NCBI RefSeq assembly: GCF_028768465.1 | Contig: NZ_CP118225.1 | Span: forward strand, 4,445,001 to 4,509,000 | Direction of reading: 5' to 3' | Source of the DNA: Rhodopirellula sp. P2 | GTDB taxonomy: Bacteria > Planctomycetota > Planctomycetia > Pirellulales > Pirellulaceae | DNA length: 64,000 nt | Shown: one piece after another, positions 11,368 to 19,820 of the stretch | Layout: the number at the start of each line of letters is the position of its first letter | Numbering within the stretch: position 1 is the stretch's first letter | Position numbers and translations under genes: made by a program | The notes under the pieces: generated by a model | What the model was told of the DNA's origin: nothing | Database searches by the model: none | What the model saw: the letters and a program-made list of their open reading frames with translations, nothing else

Positions 11368-13470
11368 ATGGAACGGAACGAGAGGCGGGCGTCGAGGATC
11401 GAATCTTTGCCGTCAAAGCGAACGACCATCGCCGCGGATCATGAGCCCGACGAACTCCCAGTTCGCGATTGGGCGATCGGTCTTGGTTGCCTCTTATCCT
11501 GCGTGTTGGTTTCGGCCACTTGGTTGGGATGCAGTCGTGCTTCAGTGCCCTCGGACACGGCGACAGCGGCATCCGATTCAGCGGGAAATCAAACCCCTTC
11601 GGATTCCCCAACCCTCCGTCCAGACATCGACCACGCTTCGGACAGACTGGATCTGGAACCTGAGGTCACTCTGACGAGGTCTCAGTTGCGTCCCGTCGTT
11701 GAGCTCGAGGAGGGGTTTGTTGCTTCTGAAACTTGTTTGCAGTGCCACGCAGAGGAGCACCAATCCTGGGACGCCTCGTTTCACCGGACGATGACTCAGA
11801 TCATCAGTGAGGACACGGCGCCTGAATCCATCGTCAACCAAGAGGTGGTCGTCAACGGAAAGCGTTACCTGTTCGAAAAACACGAGGACGCATTTTACGT
11901 CACTTATGCCGATCCGTTCCGGGGAGGAATGGTGTTGCGCCGGGAACTGCTGATGATGACCGGATCGCATCACATGCATGTTTTTTGGCACGCTTCCGAC
12001 CATTGGGGGACACCGGCCCAACTCGACATCGTCTACCTGATTGAGGAAGAACGCTGGATTCCGCGTGCTTCGAGCTTTTTGCAACCTCCGGACAATCATG
12101 CTGGACTGGAACTGGGCACCTGGAATCGGACGTGCAGTCGATGTCATTCGACGCATCCTCGTGAGCGTTCGAACGAGCCGACACTGGATTGGAACACTCG
12201 CGTGGCGGAATTCGGCATCGCCTGCGAAGCCTGCCATGGGGAAGGGCGGGGGCATGTCCTTCGCCATTCCAATCGCGAAGGCGAAGACTCGGAGGTGAGT
12301 TTGGAGACGGAAGTTGGCACGGATCGGGTGGTGAATCCAGCGAAGCTCTCCAAGCAGCGATCAGCGGATGTTTGTGGCCAGTGTCACAGCGTGTTTCTGC
12401 CCGACTACGACGTGGTGAGTTTGCCGGAGTATGAGCAAACCGGGAACCCATTCCGCCCAGGCGATCGACTGGATGAAATTGGTTTTTCGAGGGTCGTCCG
12501 GGCGACCGAGGAACATCGTGATTCAGAAACGTTCCAACGCTGGTCAGAGATGGAAGACGTGGGCGGTGCCTTTTGGTCAGATGGCATGCCTCGCATTGCC
12601 GGCCGAGAGTACAACGGATTGATCGAGTCGGCTTGTTTTCAACAGGGTGAGATGACGTGTTTGTCTTGCCATCAAATGCACCCGCCCGAGGGTTCCGGGA
12701 CGGACCGAGAAATCCAGTTGGCGAGTTGGCGGAACGATCAACTTGGGCCGGGGATGGCCGGCGACGATGCCTGTTTGCAGTGCCATGCGGAGATCGGGGA
12801 GCAAATCGAGATGCACACCCATCACGCCCCGGATTCTCATGGCAGTCGATGCCTGAATTGCCACATGCCACACACCACGTATGGGCTGTTGAAAACCATT
12901 CGCAGCCATCAGATCTCGAGCCCTTCGATCGAGCAAAGCCGTGTCAGTGACCGTGCCACTGCCTGTTCGTTGTGCCACCTCGATCGAGGTTTCCATTGGG
13001 TCGCGAATCATTTGCATGATTGGTACGGGCAGCCTCTTCCGGACCAGGACGAGTCGGCGGATGAGGTTGATCTCGCGACTTCAGCGTTGCATTTGTTGAG
13101 CGGCGATGCTGCTCAACGCGCTGTTCAAGTGGCCGCGATGGGGTGGCCTCCCGCCCAGGAGGCTTCTGGAACGGAATGGATGGAACCGTATTTGTTGTTG
13201 GCCTTGAATGACCCTTACGATGCGATTCGGATTGTGGCGGAGAAGTCTTTGCGTACGCTTCCCAATCGAGTTTCCAAACCGATGGACGCGATGGCTCCTG
13301 CCGGTCAGCGGATGCAAGCATTCAATGCGGCGATTGAGGCGATCGACAAGTCGCTTCAAATGGAGCCGAAACCAGAGGTCTTGATCGACGCGGAAGGACG
13401 TTTCGACTTCTTGCGAGCGAGAGAGTTTCTAGAGCAAAGAAACCATCGGCCGATTCACTTGCGAGAATGA
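11368..13470 (+). CDS. Octaheme c-type cytochrome, membrane-anchored or lipoprotein
   Basis: Eight CxxCH motifs are present in order: CLQCH, CSRCH, CEACH, CGQCH, CLSCH, CLQCH, CLNCH and CSLCH. The last two are followed by MPHTTYG and LDRGFHW, typical of multiheme cytochrome folds of the c554/NrfA-like superfamily. The N-terminus is a long basic leader followed by a hydrophobic segment ending ATWLGC, a plausible lipobox, so periplasmic exposure is expected. ATG 11368 is preferred (GGAG six bases upstream); a TTG at 11347 extends the frame. Residues after the hemes (~560-700) are alpha-helical and heme-free. Electron transfer or small-molecule redox chemistry is expected from the family, but the substrate is unknown. 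Its 3' end overlaps the convergent lipoprotein gene by 16 bases. Confidence 0.85.
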   Translation: MERNERRASRIESLPSKRTTIAADHEPDELPVRDWAIGLGCLLSCVLVSATWLGCSRASVPSDTATAASDSAGNQTPSDSPTLRPDIDHASDRLDLEPEVTLTRSQLRPVVELEEGFVASETCLQCHAEEHQSWDASFHRTMTQIISEDTAPESIVNQEVVVNGKRYLFEKHEDAFYVTYADPFRGGMVLRRELLMMTGSHHMHVFWHASDHWGTPAQLDIVYLIEEERWIPRASSFLQPPDNHAGLELGTWNRTCSRCHSTHPRERSNEPTLDWNTRVAEFGIACEACHGEGRGHVLRHSNREGEDSEVSLETEVGTDRVVNPAKLSKQRSADVCGQCHSVFLPDYDVVSLPEYEQTGNPFRPGDRLDEIGFSRVVRATEEHRDSETFQRWSEMEDVGGAFWSDGMPRIAGREYNGLIESACFQQGEMTCLSCHQMHPPEGSGTDREIQLASWRNDQLGPGMAGDDACLQCHAEIGEQIEMHTHHAPDSHGSRCLNCHMPHTTYGLLKTIRSHQISSPSIEQSRVSDRATACSLCHLDRGFHWVANHLHDWYGQPLPDQDESADEVDLATSALHLLSGDAAQRAVQVAAMGWPPAQEASGTEWMEPYLLLALNDPYDAIRIVAEKSLRTLPNRVSKPMDAMAPAGQRMQAFNAAIEAIDKSLQMEPKPEVLIDAEGRFDFLRAREFLEQRNHRPIHLRE

Positions 13471-16400
13471 TTCCGTCTTGTCCAAGGCGTTGTTGATTCG
13501 CCTTCGATGACGACGTACCGATGATTGGGGGCAAGGTTGGCGAGGGTTTGCTTGGACCCCGAGGGCCACTCGATCATGACTTGGCAGGGATGCTCGGAAT
13601 CACCGAGTCCAATATCCAACAGGGCTTCATTGTTCGCTAAGAATCCGCCGTTGGCCTGCCAATGGGTCCAGCGTTCGGTCCCACACTGAATCTCCACCGT
13701 GGCCCCAATGGCGTCTCGTTCGCTCCGTGTTCCAATCAATTCCAACTGCAGCCAGGCTCGAGGGGCGGATTCGTTCTGCAACAGGGTCGCTGGCTGGTCG
13801 AGATGATTGGCCAAGACGTCAGGCAGACCGTCTCGGTTCCAGTCCAGCACCGCAAGCGTTCGGCCGAGCGTCGGTTGGGTCCAGAACGCATCACGCTGCT
13901 CCGCGTCGGCAGCGGTTGATTCGGAGACGAATTCGAAATGGTTGTCGTGACCTTGGAACAACTGGGGCAGCATTTGAAACGGCACGCCTCGATGACGATG
14001 GTCGACAATGTGTCCATTGAGAACCATCAGGTCCGCGCGTCCGTCGCGATCAAAGTCGGCGGCTTGACTGCCCCATCCGACTGTCGGTTTGCTGCGTTCA
14101 TGAATTTGCCAACCGCGGCTGGAGTGTTGAAACGTCTCGCCATCTTCTTGAAGGTAGAGATCGGCCTCTTGATCCCAGTAGTTGGTCACGTGCAGGTCGG
14201 GCAGAGCATTGCGATCAAAATCCGCGAATGCCAAGCCCATCGATCCGTGTCGTCCTCCTAGCTGGCTGGTTGCGATTCCAGACAGAGAGGCCGTCTCCTC
14301 CGCGATCCAGGTTGCTTGATTGGCTGGGGCCAATTGGGAATCAGCAAGGGGGGTCTCGTCCGTCACGCTGGCGAGTGAACGTGGGCCGCGATTTTGCCAG
14401 AAGTGATTCGCGTCGCCATCATTCGCAATGTAGACGTCATTGCCTAGCTGGCCATTGAGGTTGCCGAGCAGGACCGCGAAACCATGCCCCGCATTCGGCT
14501 GGGATCCTTCCGGGTTGGAAAAGGATCGAAACGCACCCTGTGCGTTGAGTGACAACCAACGGTCAGCGGCAGGTTGGAAGCGACTGGGGCCGCAGGCGTC
14601 GTTGTCGGGAACACAGGGGATCTCGAATGCGCTGGGATCGTCGATGTAATTGACTTCGATGATCTCCGGCAAGTGATCTCCATTGAGATCACCACATGCG
14701 ATTGAGGTGGTCCATTTGCCATCGCCTTCAGGTGGCAGTTCGACTCGAGCGAAGGTTCCGTCGCCGTTGTTTTGGAAAGCGACGTTGACGCCGATGTTGG
14801 CTACCAGCAGGTCCGGGAAGCCATCTTGGTTGATGTCTGCGACGGCAATTCCTTGACCGTACCCTCGATCGCCGGTTTGAGATTCCTGCGTGACGTCTTG
14901 GACAGCACTCGCAGTGAAGTTGCGGAACAGTTGATTGGGGCGGGGGGACTGCGCGTCAAGTGCCTGGATGCCTGCTTGAGCGCAGTAGAGATCGACCCAG
15001 CCATCGCGGTCGAAATCCAAAATACCCAATCCACCGCCGGTTTGTTGATGCAGATAGAACTTGTTGTCGGTCTGGTCATCCCCGTTGTCGTATTGGAAAT
15101 GGAGGTTCAGCGACGGGGCCACATTGCGAAACCGAATGGGGGCGGGGGCGGAGCTGAGTTGAGAGGAAGCCCGCTGCTGAGATGCCTGTTCCTGGTGGAG
15201 GTCGACTGAATCGAGTGATGCCGGAAGCGGCCATTGGGATAGATTTTCGCGTGACCAGGGAACAGATGAGTCAAGCTGTGAAGGGGAGTCCGAGGCATCC
15301 AGTTCCATCAGATGCTTGCGTTTCTGGCTCAACGCGGCCTCATCGAGCGGTTGGTTTCCCGTCATGGCAACCGCGATGCGTTCCCAAGCGATGGATTCCC
15401 AGGGGCGTCCAAGTTCAGACAGCAAATCTGCCATTTCCCGATACTGGGCAGGTGTTCCCGACGCCAAACCAAAGATTTTCGCCAGTTCGGAGGTCCGTTC
15501 GAGCATCTCGAATTGCCGCATGGCGGTTTCGGCTTCTTCGTTGAGCCCAAGCTGCCGGAAAGACCGAGCGACCAACACCAGTGACTTGCGGTCCGTCGGG
15601 TCACGTTGAATGGCCTCCCCAAAGCAGCGAATGGCCACCTCGGGGTTGTTGCGATGCGAAGCGAGTTTTCCGAAGGCGTGCCAGTACTCCGGTTCATCCT
15701 GAATGTTGGCGGGAAGCGACTCACGCCATGCTTGGAGTGAATCGAAATCCTGCAGATCAGCCAGCACGCGGCCTTGGAATGCGGCGATTGCCGTCGACCC
15801 CGGGTAGCTTTTCCGGAGATCGCTGAGCAATTCATTGGCCTCGCTCAAATTGGCTTCGTCGTGTTGCCGGCGGGCCAGCGACAACGAAGCCAGGCTCTGT
15901 TTTGTAAAGTCCGGGGCCGAAAGTGTTTCGTCAATGAACGCTTCTCCCCGAGTGATCGCCGAGAAAAGGTCTCGTTCACTCGCCTTTCCCTCGCGGATCA
16001 ATGGTTGCAACACCCGGAATGCCGCCATGCGTTGACCGGTCTGATTGAGGACTTCGACCAACCGATGGCGGAACCGATCCTGACCGGTGGTCGTTTCCAC
16101 CGCATTCATCAAGAGTTCGATGGCGGGTTCGTAGGCGTTGGCCTGCAGGTACCAATCGACGGCCTTCAGCTTGGCTGCGGAAGATCGATCGGGGTTGCTG
16201 TAGGGGATGGACGCCAGCAGGTCGGCGGCGGCAACGGAGTGTCCGGTTCGGTGTTGCACCTCGGCCATCAATCGCATCACATCGGTGCGTTCGGGATGGC
16301 TCATCAAGATGGGTTCGAGCATCGCCTCGGCTCGCTCAGCCGAGCCAAGCTTCAGTTCTTGCCGTGCCAAAGCGATTTGTTCATCCACGTCCAGTTTGGA

Positions 16401-16550
16401 CGTGGCTTGGTTGGTTTCGCTGTGTTGCTGTTGCTTGCGAAGTTTTTCAAAATCCGATGGTTCCGTGGAGCAGCCCACGATCCAAGCGAACCATGAAAAC
16501 GCGAACAGCGTGGTGCCAACCTGGAAACGTCTCGTTGAATCACTGAACAT
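13455..16550 (-). CDS. TPR + FG-GAP/VCBS + ASPIC/UnbV lipoprotein (CRTAC1-like), paralog A
   Basis: A 1031-residue exported lipoprotein: the signal ends WIVGC (Cys27). Residues ~40-420 are TPR-like helical repeats. Residues ~490-930 carry at least six FG-GAP/VCBS calcium-binding-type repeats, for example LDFDRDGWVDLYCAQ, ADINQDGFPDLLVAN, GDLNGDHLPEIIEVN and LDWNRDGLPDVLANH. The C-terminus is an ASPIC/UnbV domain (DAIGATVEI ... VMIEWPSGS). This domain set is common in planctomycetes and occurs in the eukaryotic matrix protein CRTAC1; its biochemical role is not established. The start codon overlaps the end of paralog B, so translational coupling is likely. The 3' end overlaps the convergent cytochrome gene. 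Confidence 0.85.
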   Translation of the reverse strand: MFSDSTRRFQVGTTLFAFSWFAWIVGCSTEPSDFEKLRKQQQHSETNQATSKLDVDEQIALARQELKLGSAERAEAMLEPILMSHPERTDVMRLMAEVQHRTGHSVAAADLLASIPYSNPDRSSAAKLKAVDWYLQANAYEPAIELLMNAVETTTGQDRFRHRLVEVLNQTGQRMAAFRVLQPLIREGKASERDLFSAITRGEAFIDETLSAPDFTKQSLASLSLARRQHDEANLSEANELLSDLRKSYPGSTAIAAFQGRVLADLQDFDSLQAWRESLPANIQDEPEYWHAFGKLASHRNNPEVAIRCFGEAIQRDPTDRKSLVLVARSFRQLGLNEEAETAMRQFEMLERTSELAKIFGLASGTPAQYREMADLLSELGRPWESIAWERIAVAMTGNQPLDEAALSQKRKHLMELDASDSPSQLDSSVPWSRENLSQWPLPASLDSVDLHQEQASQQRASSQLSSAPAPIRFRNVAPSLNLHFQYDNGDDQTDNKFYLHQQTGGGLGILDFDRDGWVDLYCAQAGIQALDAQSPRPNQLFRNFTASAVQDVTQESQTGDRGYGQGIAVADINQDGFPDLLVANIGVNVAFQNNGDGTFARVELPPEGDGKWTTSIACGDLNGDHLPEIIEVNYIDDPSAFEIPCVPDNDACGPSRFQPAADRWLSLNAQGAFRSFSNPEGSQPNAGHGFAVLLGNLNGQLGNDVYIANDGDANHFWQNRGPRSLASVTDETPLADSQLAPANQATWIAEETASLSGIATSQLGGRHGSMGLAFADFDRNALPDLHVTNYWDQEADLYLQEDGETFQHSSRGWQIHERSKPTVGWGSQAADFDRDGRADLMVLNGHIVDHRHRGVPFQMLPQLFQGHDNHFEFVSESTAADAEQRDAFWTQPTLGRTLAVLDWNRDGLPDVLANHLDQPATLLQNESAPRAWLQLELIGTRSERDAIGATVEIQCGTERWTHWQANGGFLANNEALLDIGLGDSEHPCQVMIEWPSGSKQTLANLAPNHRYVVIEGESTTPWTRRNHSRK

Positions 16551-19500
16551 GTTTCTTCATTGGAATCGGTTTTTCGATTCCCTCCACCAAGAGGTAGTCT
16601 TGCCCAGCGTTTAAATCTTGGAACGGCTGGCTGAGTCCCGACGGCCAGTGAACCTGAATGTCACTGGTTGTGTTGCCGCCAGGAAGAGGCAGGTTCAGCT
16701 TGCGTTCCTGACTGCCCATGTAGCCATCACCGCCAGTGAGCTGGAGTGTGCGTTTGTCATTGGGGTTTCGAACTTCCACGGTGGTGCCGATTGCATCGCG
16801 GTGTCCGGTCGTGGCTTTGAATTCCAACCCGATGGCCTGGGAGGCCGGTTGGGATGCATTGATCAGCAAGGCAACTGGTTCGTAGAGGTGCGTGATGAGC
16901 GCATCGGTTCGGCCGTCGCAGTTCGCATCGAGAGTGACCAAGGCGCGTCCTAGATGCAATTGTTCAAAGTAGGTGCCGAGGGAGTCGTTGGGCACTGCTT
17001 TCCAACGGCCGGACGCCAGACGCGTGAACATTTGGGGCGGCATTTGATAGCCGATGTCGGTGCGTCCGGTTTCGCTGACATGCCCATTGGTGATCAGCAG
17101 TTCTGTTGCGCCATCCAGGTTGAAGTCGGTCCAAGTGGTGCCGAATCCGAGTTGATCCAATGAGGGTTCATAGAGTCCGACTGCATGAGTGCGGTCTTCC
17201 CAGAGCCCAGGGGCGACTTGTTCGTAGTAAGTGTTGTGTTCTTCTGCAAAGTGGGTCAGGAAGAAATCCAGGTCTCCATCACCGTCAGGATCGCCCACGG
17301 CCATCCCCATGGACGCTTGGGAATTGGATTGCCCGCTCATCGCCAATCCCCGCACGGTTCCAATGTCTGTCAGCCGTGTCGTTTGTTCAGACGAGATTGC
17401 ACCGTTCGTCGGTGCGGAATGCGAGGACGACCAGAGATGATTGACGGACATGTCGTTGGCGATGAACAGATCGAGTCCCGGGAGTTCATCGAGTTGACCG
17501 GCAATGATTCCTAATCCACGGCCGATGCTGGTCGGTTGCATCCACGTTTGGCTGACGTTTTGAAAACCGCCTGTCCCGTCACCACTCCAAACCCGATCGG
17601 GACTGGCTTCGAATTTCAGAGGAGGGCAGCTCGAAAGTTTGCCGTTTGCTTCGCTTCGGCAAGGGGTTTCGTAGGGGGCCATCCCACCGCAGTAATTGAC
17701 TTCGAAAATGTCTGCATTCCCGTCTCCGTCGACATCCGCGATCACAGCGGAGGTGGTCCACTCGCTGCCCACCAAACCCATTTCATCCGTCGCGTCGGAG
17801 AAGGTTCCATCGCCGTTGTTGCGATACAGTCGGTTGCGACCGACATTGGCGTCAAACAGATCCGGGAATCCATCATCGTTGAAGTCACCCGACGTGATGC
17901 CTTGCGCAAATCCGGTGTCCAGATAGCTGCTCGAAGTGGTTGTGTTTTGGAAGTGACCCTCCAAATTCCGGAACAGTTGATTGGGCGACGAATTTTGGAT
18001 CAGCGGTTTCCCATCGAGATTGGCGAGCGCGACGTCGGGCCAACCATTCAGATCAAAGTCGAGGACAGCGGCGCCGCCTCCCGTGCTTTGATAGATCCAG
18101 TGGCCTTCGGATTCGGCTTCGGGAGCCAATGAAACCGTGTGTTTCAACCCCAGCTCAGCGGCTTGTTCGAGAAATTGAAGTGGTGCGACATCGATATGAT
18201 TGGCGATTTCGCGAATGCGGTTGCTGGATGCATTCCATGACACGGTTGGCAGATCGCTGACCTGAATGGAATCCGCTACCAAGCTGGACTTGGACTGCCA
18301 GGGCGTGTCGGCGCGGAGCCGAGATCGGATCGCCAGATGCGCTTGTTCAATGCTCGGGACGGGATCATTGGGGAGCGATTTGGCAAGCCGGGTCCAGGCT
18401 TCGGCTTCCCAGATGCGTCCCAAATCGACCATGCGGTAGGCGACTTTGAGGGCTGCAATCTGGGACTGCGAGTTTCGTTCGAGGAACGTTTTGACGGCAT
18501 CGTTCAAGCCAGCGATGTGGTCGAATCGTTGTGCAACTTGCTCGGCTTCTGCTTTGCGTCCGAATTGTCGCAAGCTGGCTTGCAGGTCTGCGAGGGAGGG
18601 CCCGTGATTGGATTGATGCAGGCGTGCTGCTTCGGTGAACGAGCGGACTGCAGAAGCGTTGTCGCCTGTGAACTTCGCCCACATGCCCGCGGCATTCCAG
18701 TATTCCGGAAGAGCTTCCAACCCCGCTGGCTTCGCCTGACTCCACTGAATCAAACTGGACCGGTATTCGGCAACCTCAGGATTCGCCACCGCAAGGGAAA
18801 CCAAGGCTTGTCCTTGCAAGGCCCAAGCAGGAAGAAAATCGGAGTGTTGCTGGAGGACAGGCGTGAGCCGTTGCGAAACAGCCAGCCAGTCTTGTTTGGC
18901 GGCATCCAATTTTGCGAGTGCGAAATGTGGTCGGAGATCTTCCGGTGCGCGGCTCAACAGTTTGTGACAAAACTCAGGGTCGGGTTGGACACGATCGGGA
19001 TTGGAAAGCACGACCAGGCTTTCTTCGTCGCTGAGGTTGTGCTGGATCAGCCACTGCAGCGGACCAATCGCATCACGATTGAGGCCAAGCACGGTGACCA
19101 GTCCGGCCAGGTCATACCGTGGGCGTTCCAATTGAGGATGAAGTGAAATGGTTTGCTTCAGGACCTCCACCGAGTCATAGGCCAGTCCGTTCGCCATCAA
19201 GTGCTTGGCCAATTTGTTGAGCAAGGCGTCGCTGGGGACGGCTGATTGTTCCGCTGCATCGCGGTACCACTGAATCGCCTGAGCAACGTCGCCAGTCCGG
19301 GCAGTGACATCGCCCGCCAGTTCCATCGCCTTCACATCGGTCGGGTTGGTTAGCAGGTGTTCACGAAGAGCTCGCTCCGCCGATCGGAAATCGCCACGAC
19401 GCACTGCCTGAACGGCTTCCAGATAGTGAACGTTGAAAGCCTTGGGTGAGTCACCCGAAGTGACACGGTTCTCGACGGGCTCCTGCGTGGCGTTCTTGGA

Positions 19501-19653
19501 TGATGTCTCACCGGAACCATCGCATCCCCAAAGAAGGCAGCACACGAGGCAACTGCTCACGGCGTCGATGGCGATACGGGATCGGGTCACGGGGGGCTCT
19601 GGAATGTCCGAGTTGATGCGGTGTGTCAAAGCAAGTGCAGAGTGGTTTCGCAA
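16540..19653 (-). CDS. TPR + FG-GAP/VCBS + ASPIC/UnbV lipoprotein (CRTAC1-like), paralog B
   Basis: It has the same architecture as its downstream neighbour: lipoprotein signal ending LLWGC, TPR-like repeats to ~440, FG-GAP repeats (LDFDLNGWPDVALAN, GDFNDDGFPDLFDAN, ADVDGDGNADIFEVN, GDPDGDGDLDFFLTH) and a terminal UnbV domain (HRDAIGTTVEVRN ... IQVHWPSGL). The outer start is a TTG. A GTG at 19590 would give a much shorter n-region (TRSRIAID) and a more typical lipoprotein signal, and I think it is the more likely start. The gene is first in a two-gene minus-strand operon with an 11-base overlap and diverges from paralog C across about 170 bp, which must hold both promoters. Confidence 0.85.
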   Translation of the reverse strand: MRNHSALALTHRINSDIPEPPVTRSRIAIDAVSSCLVCCLLWGCDGSGETSSKNATQEPVENRVTSGDSPKAFNVHYLEAVQAVRRGDFRSAERALREHLLTNPTDVKAMELAGDVTARTGDVAQAIQWYRDAAEQSAVPSDALLNKLAKHLMANGLAYDSVEVLKQTISLHPQLERPRYDLAGLVTVLGLNRDAIGPLQWLIQHNLSDEESLVVLSNPDRVQPDPEFCHKLLSRAPEDLRPHFALAKLDAAKQDWLAVSQRLTPVLQQHSDFLPAWALQGQALVSLAVANPEVAEYRSSLIQWSQAKPAGLEALPEYWNAAGMWAKFTGDNASAVRSFTEAARLHQSNHGPSLADLQASLRQFGRKAEAEQVAQRFDHIAGLNDAVKTFLERNSQSQIAALKVAYRMVDLGRIWEAEAWTRLAKSLPNDPVPSIEQAHLAIRSRLRADTPWQSKSSLVADSIQVSDLPTVSWNASSNRIREIANHIDVAPLQFLEQAAELGLKHTVSLAPEAESEGHWIYQSTGGGAAVLDFDLNGWPDVALANLDGKPLIQNSSPNQLFRNLEGHFQNTTTSSSYLDTGFAQGITSGDFNDDGFPDLFDANVGRNRLYRNNGDGTFSDATDEMGLVGSEWTTSAVIADVDGDGNADIFEVNYCGGMAPYETPCRSEANGKLSSCPPLKFEASPDRVWSGDGTGGFQNVSQTWMQPTSIGRGLGIIAGQLDELPGLDLFIANDMSVNHLWSSSHSAPTNGAISSEQTTRLTDIGTVRGLAMSGQSNSQASMGMAVGDPDGDGDLDFFLTHFAEEHNTYYEQVAPGLWEDRTHAVGLYEPSLDQLGFGTTWTDFNLDGATELLITNGHVSETGRTDIGYQMPPQMFTRLASGRWKAVPNDSLGTYFEQLHLGRALVTLDANCDGRTDALITHLYEPVALLINASQPASQAIGLEFKATTGHRDAIGTTVEVRNPNDKRTLQLTGGDGYMGSQERKLNLPLPGGNTTSDIQVHWPSGLSQPFQDLNAGQDYLLVEGIEKPIPMKKHVQ

Positions 19654-19820
19654 CGGCGATGAACCGTACGGGGAATGTCATCGAATCGGAAGCAACAAGG
19701 ATGCAGTGAAAACGTCTCTCTGCTATTCAGCCCTGCGTCCAAGCCGCGATACCATCTAAGATAACGGATTGTCCGTTAACGACCTGTCTCGTCGTTCTCT
19801 CACTCGCACAGCCAAAATTG

